Shown here one piece after another: positions 1-6,801 of a DNA stretch of 64,000 nt. Source of the DNA: JAKFDI01 sp044508835 (lineage in GTDB: Bacteria; Pseudomonadota; Gammaproteobacteria; Burkholderiales; Burkholderiaceae_C). Each line of letters begins with the position of its first letter. Positions within the stretch are counted from its first letter, which is position 1. The notes under the pieces are model-generated. The model searched no databases. It was not told the DNA's origin and saw nothing but the letters and a program-made list of their open reading frames with translations. A program made the translations under genes and the position numbers. The stretch is taken from NCBI GenBank assembly GCA_044508835.1, contig JBIQHD010000015.1, positions 39,271 through 103,270 of the forward strand, read 5' to 3'.

Positions 1-882
1 CGCATCTGCTACCACCAGGTGGCGACGGTGTTCCGCAACGCGGCGCGGCTCGCCACCGGGCCCACCACGGCCTTCCGCGCCGGAACGCGCATGCACCTGA
101 CGGCCTACGGCATGTACGGCTACGGCCTGCTCAGCAGCCCGACGCACCCCGACCAGGTCGAGTTCACGCTCAAGTACAACCGGTCCATGGGCCCGGTGGC
201 GGGCCCGGTCGCCTTCTCGCTGCAGGACGGCATGGCCGTCTACACCTACGAGGTGCTGCTGACGCCGGACCCGCACGACGACCTGTACCGCTTCGCGCTC
301 GAGTTCGCCTACTCGGCGCAGCTGACGATGAGCCGCGACCTGTACGGCCAGGGGTTCGGCTTCGCCGCCCTGCACGCCTCGTGCGACGCGCCGGCGCACG
401 CCGGCGTGTACCCATCGCTGTTCGGCTGCCCCGTGGAGTTCGGCCATCGCCACGACGAGGTGCTGATCGACCCGGCCTGGTGCGGCCTGCCCCGGCGCAT
501 GCCCGATCCCGTCACGCACGCCGCCGTGCGCGATATCTGCCAGCAGATCCTGGCCGACCGCGTGCACGCGGGCAGCACGGCCTCGCTCGTGCGGCGCACG
601 CTGGTCGAGCAGATGCCGTGGCGCTTCCCGACCATCGAGACCATGGCCGACGCGCTGTCGCTGCATCCGCGCACCCTGCGCCGGCGGCTGGAGAGCGACG
701 GCACCACCTACCGCGACCTGCTGTCGGACGTGCGCTGCCGGCTCGCGATCGAGTACCTGCGCCGCACGAGGATGACCACCGAGGAGATCGCCAGCCGCCT
801 CGGCTACAGCGACGCGGCGAACTTCCGGCACGCCTTCGCGCCCTGGACGGGCAAGACCCCGCACGAATACCGCGCGAACTGA
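1..882 (+). CDS. AraC-family transcriptional regulator (5' end outside window)
   Basis: The reading frame is open at base 1, so the N-terminus is missing; 293 residues are visible. The first two thirds resemble the ligand-binding domain found in AraC proteins with an Arabinose_bd-type (PF12625-like) N-terminus. The last ~95 residues carry the double helix-turn-helix of AraC/XylS proteins. The first helix pair includes TIETMADALSLHPRTLRRRL and the second EEIASRLGYSDAANFRHAF, followed by the usual GKTPHEYR ending. It should bind DNA in the cytoplasm and activate or repress a nearby catabolic or transport gene. The target lies outside the window or is unknown. It converges on the minus-strand UspA gene with a gap of about 30 bases and no visible T-tract terminator. 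Confidence 0.85.
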   Translation, partial: RICYHQVATVFRNAARLATGPTTAFRAGTRMHLTAYGMYGYGLLSSPTHPDQVEFTLKYNRSMGPVAGPVAFSLQDGMAVYTYEVLLTPDPHDDLYRFALEFAYSAQLTMSRDLYGQGFGFAALHASCDAPAHAGVYPSLFGCPVEFGHRHDEVLIDPAWCGLPRRMPDPVTHAAVRDICQQILADRVHAGSTASLVRRTLVEQMPWRFPTIETMADALSLHPRTLRRRLESDGTTYRDLLSDVRCRLAIEYLRRTRMTTEEIASRLGYSDAANFRHAFAPWTGKTPHEYRAN

Positions 883-912
883 GCGGCGGCGCCGCAAGGC
901 GGGCGCGGCCGC

Positions 913-1344
913 TCAGGACCCGATGACCTGCCACTCCCCGCCGGCCCCCGACAGCTGCCGCACCTGCTGCGCGAGCGAGCCGAAGAGCCGGCCGGCCAGG
1001 CCCGGCTCCTCGCGGCCGAAGATGATGCGGTCGCAGTGCCAGTCGCGGGCGGCGCGCACGATGGTGGCGGCGCTGCGGCCCACGCGCACGGCGTCGGTGT
1101 GCGGCACGCCGGCCGCGTCGAGCAGCTGCCGCGCGTACTGCAGGTCCTCGGCGCCCGCGTCCTGCTGCAGCTGCTCCAGCTCGCGCGTGCCGAAGAACAT
1201 CGCCACGTGGCCGGACACCTTGGGCCGCACGCGCAGCAGCCGCACCGTGGCCGGCTCCTCGCGGACCAGGCGCAGGACCTCGTCGACGGCCGAGCGCGTG
1301 CGGTCCGGCTGCGCCGGGTCGATGGGCACCAGGATGTTTCGCAT
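913..1344 (-). CDS. Universal stress protein, UspA family
   Basis: A 143-residue cytoplasmic protein with one UspA fold. It opens with MRNILVPIDP, the usual first strand with its conserved Asp. Near the C-terminus it has a loop of the ATP-binding UspA type, GREEPGLAGRLFGSLAQQV, in place of the classical G-x2-G-x9-G-S/T spacing. It may therefore bind ATP, but this is not certain. A GAGGAG ribosome site precedes the ATG. It follows the TerC-like gene by only 9 bases on the same strand, so the two are probably cotranscribed; this suggests a stress-linked role for the pair. Its molecular function is not known beyond the family. Confidence 0.85.
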   Translation of the reverse strand: MRNILVPIDPAQPDRTRSAVDEVLRLVREEPATVRLLRVRPKVSGHVAMFFGTRELEQLQQDAGAEDLQYARQLLDAAGVPHTDAVRVGRSAATIVRAARDWHCDRIIFGREEPGLAGRLFGSLAQQVRQLSGAGGEWQVIGS

Positions 1345-1353
1345 GTCGTCTCC

Positions 1354-2079
1354 TCAGGCGCCCTGGTTGGCCGCTTCGGCCGATTCGGCCGACTCGGCCG
1401 CTTCCTGCTGCTGTTGCTGGCGGCTGGTCAGCCACTTGCCCACCACGACCACGGCCACCGCGCCGACGGCCGGCACGACGGTGTGCAGCGCATGCTGGTG
1501 CTCGGCCCAGCCGGCGATGGAGGGATCGGTCATCGCCATCTCGCCGGCCACCCAGCCGAGCAGCGCGGCACCGAGGGTGATGATGACCGGGAAGCGGCCC
1601 ATCAGCTTGAGGATGAGCGTGCTGCCGAAGATGATGAGCGGGATGCTGATGACCAGCCCGAACACCAGCAGCGGCACGTTGCCCTTGGCGGCGGCGGCGA
1701 CGCCGACCACGTTGTCCAGGCTCATGATGAGGTCGGCCACGATGATGGTCTTGATGGCGGCGGCGAGGTTGGAATGGCTTGCCAGCTCGCCCTCCCCGTC
1801 CTCGCCCTTGAGCAGCCCGACGCCGATCCACAGCAGCAGCGCCGCGCCCACGAGCTTGAGGTAGGGCAGCGTGAGCAGGTAGACGGCGAAGAAGGTCAGC
1901 ACCACCCGCAGCACGATGGCGCCGATGCTGCCGAAGAAGATGGCCTTCTTCTGCTGCGAGGGTGCGAGCGAGCGCGACGCCATCGCGATCACCACGGCGT
2001 TGTCGCCGCTCAGCACGATGTTGATCAGGATGATCTGCGACAGCGCAATCCAGAAGTCCGCACTGGACAGGAACGACAT
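1354..2079 (-). CDS. TerC/YjbE-family integral membrane protein, probable metal exporter
   Basis: A 241-residue multi-pass membrane protein of the TerC family. The two hallmark Asp-containing segments are present: SGDNAVVIAMASRS near residue 24 and SLDNVVGVAAAA in the middle third. Members of the YjbE branch are linked to manganese export. Hydrophobic segments alternate along the whole length, with about seven expected for the family. The C-terminal 25 residues are a low-complexity Gln/Ala/Glu tail. The start has a GGAG site 5 bases upstream. YjbE/TerC genes are often controlled by the yybP-ykoY manganese riboswitch; I looked for its core upstream and did not find it. It is followed at 9 bases by the UspA gene. 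Confidence 0.85.
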   Translation of the reverse strand: MSFLSSADFWIALSQIILINIVLSGDNAVVIAMASRSLAPSQQKKAIFFGSIGAIVLRVVLTFFAVYLLTLPYLKLVGAALLLWIGVGLLKGEDGEGELASHSNLAAAIKTIIVADLIMSLDNVVGVAAAAKGNVPLLVFGLVISIPLIIFGSTLILKLMGRFPVIITLGAALLGWVAGEMAMTDPSIAGWAEHQHALHTVVPAVGAVAVVVVGKWLTSRQQQQQEAAESAESAEAANQGA

Positions 2080-2211
2080 GGTGTCTCCTCGAAGGGTCGG
2101 TGGAACCGGGGTGGTTCCCCATGCCGTCGAGGCTACGCAGCCTGCCTGTCGCCTTTCTGCCGCTGCGCTGTCGGTTCGTTGACGGCTGGCTGTCAGCCGG
2201 CTGACAGCGGC
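2080..2211 (-). promoter_or_regulatory. Leader of the TerC-UspA pair with a perfect 20-bp palindrome and a small hairpin
   Basis: These 132 bases separate the kinase stop from the TerC start. A perfect 20-base palindrome, GCTGTCAGCCGGCTGACAGC, lies at 2189-2208, 4 bases past the kinase stop. It is not followed by a T-tract. A second inverted repeat, GGAACC/GGTTCC, spans 2102-2117 with a 5-base loop. The first could be a stalled-end hairpin or an operator, for example for the TctD-like regulator. The second lies in the TerC untranslated leader. Function is inferred only. Confidence 0.4.
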
Positions 2212-3609
2212 TCAGCCGGCGCGCAGCGGGAAGAACACGCTGAAGGTGTTGCCCACGCCGTCGGTGTCTTCCTCGAGCGTGATGCGCGCGCCGTGCAGCG
2301 TGGCGATCTCGCTGACGATGGCCAGGCCCAGGCCGCTGCCGTCCTCCTGCGTGCCGAGCAGGCGGTGGAAGCGCTCGAAGATGCGGGCGCGCTCCTGCAC
2401 CGGGATGCCGGGGCCGTCGTCGCTGATGGACAGGCGGCAGTGGCCGTCGGCGCCGGGCTCCACCCGCACCGTCACCCGGCCGCCCGCGTGGCTGTAGCGG
2501 ATGGCGTTGTCGATCAGGTTGTTGATGAGCTCGCGCAGCCGGTCGCGGTCGGCGTCGATCGTCTGCGCGCGCCCGGCGCCCTCGAAGCCCAGGTCGATGC
2601 CGCGCTTGATCGCCTGCGGCACCCATTCCATGCTCACCTCCAGCGCGTAGGCGTTGAGGTCCAGCGGCTGCAGCTGCATGGAGGCGAGCGCGCCGGGCTC
2701 GTTGCGCGCCAGCGAAAGCAGCTGCCGCACCAGCCGCGACAGCCGGTCGGCGCTGAGGTAGAGCTGCGCCAGCGAATGGCGCACGCGGTCCGCGTCGGTC
2801 TCGCGCAGGGCCAGCTCGATCTGCGCCTTCAGGCCGCTGACCGGCGTCTTGAGCTGGTGGGCGGCATCGGCGACGAAGCGGTTCTGGAAGTCGAAGGTGC
2901 GCTTCAGGCGCGCCATCAGCTCGTTGACCTCGTCGACCAGCGGGCGCACCTCGCCGGGCACCGCGTGCGTGTCGATCGGGCTCAGGTCCAGGTGCGAGCG
3001 GTCGGACACCGCACGCCGCAGCCGCTGCAGCGGCGCCAGCCCGCGCGAGACGCCGAACCACACCACCGCCGTGGCCATCACGATCAACAGCAGCTGCGGC
3101 AGCACCACCGTGGCGAGCATCTCCCAGGCGAGGCGGCTGCGCTTGTTCAGGGTCTCGGCCACCTGCACCTGCACCAGCAGGGGCGCCGCGTCCGGCGCGG
3201 TCTCCACGGGCATCCACGCCACCATCATGCGTACGGCGCGGCCGCGCACCGTCTCGCCGTAGAAGCGCGTGCGCGCGGCCTGCATGCCGCGCGGCGGCGG
3301 CATGTCCGCGTCCCCGCCCAGCGGCGTGCCGTCCTGCGCGGCGACGCGGTAGAAGATGAGGTCGTCCTGGTCCAGCAGCAGCACCTTGCCCGCCGCCTCG
3401 GAGAGATCGAGCACGGGCCGGCCGCCGGCCGGCCTCGCGTGCAGCACGATCTCGCGGCCGATCTCGACCAGCGCGCGGTCGTAGGCCAGGTTGGACACGC
3501 GCACCGCGTTCCAGTAGGCCGCCGCGGTGTCCAGCACCAGCAGCGCGGCGAGCGGCCCCAGCAGCCAGGCCAGCAGCTTGCGCTGCAGCCGCGGCTCAGG
3601 TTTGCGCAT
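2212..3609 (-). CDS. Sensor histidine kinase, TctE-like
   Basis: A 465-residue inner-membrane kinase. Transmembrane helices lie near residues 12-32 and 166-186 and enclose a periplasmic domain of the 2CSK_N type seen in TctE. A short HAMP-like linker follows. The phosphoacceptor is His251 in FVADAAHQLKTPVSGL. The ATPase domain shows the N box (INNLIDNAIRYS), G1 (DDGPGIP) and G2 (GSGLGLAIV). It overlaps its response regulator by 14 bases, so the two are translationally coupled and form a cognate pair. TctDE regulates tripartite tricarboxylate transport in enterics, but no tctCBA genes are in this window, so the ligand is open. Confidence 0.9.
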   Translation of the reverse strand: MRKPEPRLQRKLLAWLLGPLAALLVLDTAAAYWNAVRVSNLAYDRALVEIGREIVLHARPAGGRPVLDLSEAAGKVLLLDQDDLIFYRVAAQDGTPLGGDADMPPPRGMQAARTRFYGETVRGRAVRMMVAWMPVETAPDAAPLLVQVQVAETLNKRSRLAWEMLATVVLPQLLLIVMATAVVWFGVSRGLAPLQRLRRAVSDRSHLDLSPIDTHAVPGEVRPLVDEVNELMARLKRTFDFQNRFVADAAHQLKTPVSGLKAQIELALRETDADRVRHSLAQLYLSADRLSRLVRQLLSLARNEPGALASMQLQPLDLNAYALEVSMEWVPQAIKRGIDLGFEGAGRAQTIDADRDRLRELINNLIDNAIRYSHAGGRVTVRVEPGADGHCRLSISDDGPGIPVQERARIFERFHRLLGTQEDGSGLGLAIVSEIATLHGARITLEEDTDGVGNTFSVFFPLRAG

Positions 3610-4270
3610 CGGTGCGGTCCATGAGGTAGCCCATGCCGCGAACCGTGCGGATCTCGCAGCCCAGCGGCTCGAGCTTCTTGCGCAGCCGGTAGACGTTGAC
3701 CTCGATCGCGTTGTCGCCCACCTCGTCGCTGAAGCCGTACAGGTGGTTGACCATCTGCTCCTTGCTGACCACGCGGCCGGCGCGCATCAGCAGCAGCTCC
3801 AGCACGGCCAGCTCGCGCGGCGACAGCTCCAGCGGCCGCTTGCCGTGGAAGACGCGCCGCCCCACGGTGTCGAAGCGCAGCGGACCGTGCTCGAGGAACG
3901 GCGTCGAGTTGCTGCCGCGGCGCAGCAGCGCCCGCACCCGGGCCTCCAGCTCCGGCAGGTCGAAGGGCTTGGCCAGGTAGTCGTCCGCGCCCAGGTCGAG
4001 ACCGCGCACGCGGTCTTCCAGCGTGTCGAGCGCGGTGAGCATCAGCACCGGCAGCGTCACCCGGCGCGCGCGCAGGCGGCGCAGCACCTCCAGGCCGCTC
4101 AGGCCCGGCAGGCCGATGTCGAGGATCGCGAGGTCGTAGATGCCCAGCGACAACGCATGGTCGGCCTCCTCGCCGGTGGCGACGATGTCCACGGCATGCG
4201 CCGACTGGACCAGCGCGCGCGAGAGCGCGTCGGCCAGCACCTTGTCGTCTTCGACGAGCAGTATGCGCAT
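3596..4270 (-). CDS. OmpR/PhoB-type response regulator, TctD-like
   Basis: A 224-residue DNA-binding regulator. The receiver has the acidic pair (EDD, residues 7-9), phosphoacceptor Asp51 in LAILDIGLPG, and the conserved Lys in YLAKPF. Residues ~125-220 form a winged helix of the OmpR/PhoB class (RELAVLELLL ... NAIEVNVYRLRKKLE ... RTVRGMGYLM). It is the upstream partner of the overlapping TctE-like kinase. The start is unusual. The bases before the ATG are C-rich, with a run of nine C on the coding strand, and I find no purine-rich ribosome site there. Confidence 0.9.
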   Translation of the reverse strand: MRILLVEDDKVLADALSRALVQSAHAVDIVATGEEADHALSLGIYDLAILDIGLPGLSGLEVLRRLRARRVTLPVLMLTALDTLEDRVRGLDLGADDYLAKPFDLPELEARVRALLRRGSNSTPFLEHGPLRFDTVGRRVFHGKRPLELSPRELAVLELLLMRAGRVVSKEQMVNHLYGFSDEVGDNAIEVNVYRLRKKLEPLGCEIRTVRGMGYLMDRTDAQT

Positions 4271-4278
4271 GGGGAATC

Positions 4279-4287
4279 GGGGGGGGG
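4279..4287 (-). repeat. Homopolymer tract, nine C on the coding strand, at the ribosome-site position
   Basis: Nine consecutive G on the plus strand (C on the coding strand) sit 8 bases before the ATG of the TctD-like regulator, where a ribosome site would be expected. Tracts of this length are prone to slipped-strand length change. I see no other run of this length beside a start in the window. Confidence 0.6.
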
Positions 4288-4368
4288 ATGGCGGCGGTGG
4301 GGCGGCGGTGGGGAACGCAGCCGCACATGCTAACGGCTGCGCCGCGCGGGGCGCGTGCGCCCGGCCCG

Positions 4369-5034
4369 TCAGGCGGCGGGGTTGCGCACTTCCTGCCGCG
4401 GCTCCACCAGGCCGTGGCGGACGCAGTAGAGCGTCAGCCCCGCGACGTCGTCGATGCCCAGGCGCTCCATGATGCGGGCGCGGTGGACGTCCACGGTCTT
4501 CGGGCTCAGGCCGAGCTTGAACGCGATCTCCTTGGCCGCATGGCCCCGCGCGATGAGGCCGATGATCTCGATCTGCCGCTCGGTGAGCACCTCTTCCGGC
4601 GAGCGCTCGTGCGCCTGCAGCAGCTTCCTCGACACCTGCGGGCTGTAGTAGCTCTGCCCCGCCATCACGCTGCGCACGGCCTGTTCCAGTTCCAGCGGCG
4701 AGCCCTCCTTCATCACGTAGCCGTCGGCGCCGAGCTTGAAGGCGCGCCGGATGAAGTCGGGCGAGTCGTGCATCGAGACCACCAGCACCCGCGGGCGCGC
4801 GGGCATCTCGCGGATCCTCGCGAGCGCGCCGAGGCCGTCGAGCGCGGGCATGGAGATGTCGGTCACCACCAGGTCGGGCCGGTGGTGCGCCACGGCGTCG
4901 AGCAGCTCTTCGCCGTTGCGCGCCTCGCTCACGACCTCGAGGCCGGCCATGCGCTGCAGCAGCAGCTTCAGCCCGGAGCGGACGAGGTCGTGGTCGTCTG
5001 CGAGCACCACGCGGATGGAGTCGGCTGTGTTCAT
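4369..5034 (-). CDS. NarL/FixJ-family response regulator (REC-LuxR HTH)
   Basis: 221 residues. The receiver carries ADDHD at 12-16, phosphoacceptor Asp59 in LVVTDISMPALDG, and the Lys of YVMKEGSP. Residues ~150-205 form the LuxR-type helix-turn-helix (LTERQIEIIGLIARGHAAKE, then GLSPKTVDVHRARIMERL). It sits 4 bases downstream of the REC-HisKA_3 kinase and is its obvious output regulator. After its stop, 4316-4341 can form an 8-bp hairpin (CGCAGCCG/CGGCTGCG) without a T-tract. Regulators of this class bind short palindromes, and a candidate site occurs at 9859-9877 with a weaker copy at 6696-6714. Confidence 0.92.
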   Translation of the reverse strand: MNTADSIRVVLADDHDLVRSGLKLLLQRMAGLEVVSEARNGEELLDAVAHHRPDLVVTDISMPALDGLGALARIREMPARPRVLVVSMHDSPDFIRRAFKLGADGYVMKEGSPLELEQAVRSVMAGQSYYSPQVSRKLLQAHERSPEEVLTERQIEIIGLIARGHAAKEIAFKLGLSPKTVDVHRARIMERLGIDDVAGLTLYCVRHGLVEPRQEVRNPAA

Positions 5035-5038
5035 GCGT

Positions 5039-6097
5039 TCAGAGCTTCAGGCGGACGACCGTCCCGCCGCCGGGCCGGGACCGGAAGCGGATGCTCCCGC
5101 CCATCAGCTCGGCGCGTTCGAGCATGCCATGGAGGCCGAGGTTCGACTCGCTCAGGCCGCCCGCCAGCGCGGCCGCGACGTCGAAGCCGCGGCCGTCGTC
5201 GGCGACCGTCAGCACGAAGCGGTCGCCCTCGGCGAAGCGCAGCCGCACCACCGCGGTGGCGGCGCCCGAATGGCGCAGGATGTTGGTCAGCGCCTCCTGG
5301 AGCACGCGCAGCGCCACCGAGTGCGCCGCGGCGGGGCGCTGCGGGTCGGCGCCGCGCAGGCGCAGCGACCCGCTGACCTCGCTCGACTCGAGCTGGCGCT
5401 CGATCGTCGCCCGCACCGCCGCCGCGAAGCCCAGCAGCTCGAGCTGCGCCGGCCGCAGGTTGAACGACATCGACTTCACCTGCCGGATCGCCTGCTGCGT
5501 GAGCTCGGCCGCCCGCTGCGTGCAGCGCTCGGCCTCGGCGGGCGTCTCGGCGCGCGCGGCGGCGTGCAGGTGGATGACCACGCTCGTGAGCAGCTGGCCC
5601 AGGCTGTCGTGCAGCTCGCGGGCCACCAGGGTGCGCTCGCGCTCCTGCGCATCCACCACCCGCGACGACAGCAGGCGCAGCCGGTCGTAGGCCTGCGCCA
5701 GCGCCTGCGCCGTGCGCTCGCGGTCGAGTTCGAGCGCGCGCTCGCGCAGCACGCGCCAGATCACCGAAGGCAGCAGCGCCAGCTTGTCCTTGGCGACGTA
5801 GTCCTTCGCGCCGCTTCGGAACAGCTGCACCACGGCCTCCTCGCCGATGGCGCGCGTGACCACCACCAGCGGCAGGCCCGGCGCCTCGGCGGCCACCACG
5901 GCCAGTGCGCGCTCGGCCGAGAAGCCCGGCATGGCGTAGTCGCACAGCAGCAGGTCGGGCGGCGTGCGCAGGCACGCGCGCAGCCCGGCCTCGTCGTCGA
6001 TGCGGCCGACCTCGGCGCGCATCCCCGCGCGCTCCAGCGCCAGGCAGATCAGCTCGACGTCGACGGCCTCGTCGTCGATGCAGACGATGCGCAGCAT
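5039..6097 (-). CDS. Receiver-histidine kinase fusion (REC-HisKA_3-HATPase, DesK/NarX class)
   Basis: 352 residues, with no membrane segment. An N-terminal receiver (residues 1-120; Asp53 in LLCDYAMPGF, Lys in YVAKDK) is joined by a helical linker to a HisKA_3 dimerisation domain. His163 lies in ARELHDSLGQLL. A short HATPase follows, with LRVLQEALTNILRHS, VADDGRGFD and the NLGLHGMLERA motif typical of this class. The receiver placed before the transmitter makes it a soluble relay that is itself controlled by phosphorylation. Its likely inputs are the lone receiver upstream or another kinase of the region. A GGAGG site lies ~9 bases before the ATG. Confidence 0.92.
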   Translation of the reverse strand: MLRIVCIDDEAVDVELICLALERAGMRAEVGRIDDEAGLRACLRTPPDLLLCDYAMPGFSAERALAVVAAEAPGLPLVVVTRAIGEEAVVQLFRSGAKDYVAKDKLALLPSVIWRVLRERALELDRERTAQALAQAYDRLRLLSSRVVDAQERERTLVARELHDSLGQLLTSVVIHLHAAARAETPAEAERCTQRAAELTQQAIRQVKSMSFNLRPAQLELLGFAAAVRATIERQLESSEVSGSLRLRGADPQRPAAAHSVALRVLQEALTNILRHSGAATAVVRLRFAEGDRFVLTVADDGRGFDVAAALAGGLSESNLGLHGMLERAELMGGSIRFRSRPGGGTVVRLKL

Positions 6098-6146
6098 GGC
6101 GGTCCCCTCCTCTCGTTCGGTGCTTTCGCGTCGGTGGCGGCGCCGC

Positions 6147-6554
6147 TCAGAGCCGCGTGCCGAGGTCCGCGGCGAGCCAGTAGCCGGCCACGCGCGCGAC
6201 CACGTCGGACCAGGTGCGCCCGCCGAGCGGCTTCTGCACGTAGCCGTCCGCCCCCGCCGCCCGGGCGCGCCGCACGTCGCCCGGCTCGTCGGAGGTGGAC
6301 ATCATCACGATGGGCACGAACTCGCCCGCGGCCAGGCGGCGGATGCGCGCGGCGGTCGCCGGGCCGTCGAGCCCCGGCATGTGGACGTCCAGCAGCACGA
6401 GCCGCGGCGTCACCGCGCCGCTCTCGATCGCCGCCACCGCCGCCTCGCCGGCGCCGAAGGTCGCCAGCGGGGCCTCGATGCCCTGCGCGGCGAAGGCCAG
6501 CCGGGCGAGTTCGACCTGGTCGGCGCTGTCGTCGATCAACACCACGTGCTTCAT
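6147..6554 (-). CDS. Single-domain response regulator (receiver only)
   Basis: 135 residues and nothing beyond a receiver: IDDS at 7-10, phosphoacceptor Asp56 in LVLLDVHMPGLDG, Thr/Ser in MMSTSDE, and Lys in YVQKPLGG. The frame stays open far upstream, but MKHVVLIDDS is the only start that fits the family, and GGAGAG precedes it. It is the first gene of a three-gene leftward operon with the REC-kinase (49 bases downstream) and the NarL-type regulator. As a CheY/Spo0F-like shuttle it could link the divergent PAS kinase to the REC-kinase; this is inference. Confidence 0.88.
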   Translation of the reverse strand: MKHVVLIDDSADQVELARLAFAAQGIEAPLATFGAGEAAVAAIESGAVTPRLVLLDVHMPGLDGPATAARIRRLAAGEFVPIVMMSTSDEPGDVRRARAAGADGYVQKPLGGRTWSDVVARVAGYWLAADLGTRL

Positions 6555-6801
6555 GCCGGCCGTCTCTCCATCGTCGCGGGACAGGATGCCTTCGCGTCCG
6601 CACCGTCCGGTGCGGGCGGCCCCAATGGTGCACCATGCGGCGCCGCCGCGGGGCGCGGCCGCCCGCCCGCGCCTGTGGGCGAATGCGCACCAGTGCTTAA
6701 GAAAAATGCCTACGGCGCGCCGGGAGGGCCGCCATAGAGTGCCTGCGAGCAAGAGTTCTTGCGAACGCGCCGACGGGCTTTGCACAGAGGCGCTGCACTC
6801 G
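6555..6801. promoter_or_regulatory. Divergent promoter region between the receiver operon and the PAS kinase
   Basis: A 247-base spacer serves both directions. At 6696-6714 it holds CTTAAGAAAAATGCCTACG, which matches 13 of 19 positions of the perfect palindrome at 9859-9877. At 6749-6762 it holds a 14-base inverted repeat, GCAAGA-GT-TCTTGC. No clear -35/-10 pair was identified. Confidence 0.4.

Noticed and set aside
2080..2211. yybP-ykoY manganese riboswitch upstream of the TerC-like gene
   Set aside because: Expected for YjbE-type exporters, but the GGGGAGTAG core is absent; only a GTCAAC and unrelated hairpins are present.
512..3217. Very long minus-strand open frame (901 codons) across several genes
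   Set aside because: Ala/Arg/Gly-rich shadow frame typical of high-GC DNA; the real UspA, TerC and kinase genes are in other frames with clear family motifs.
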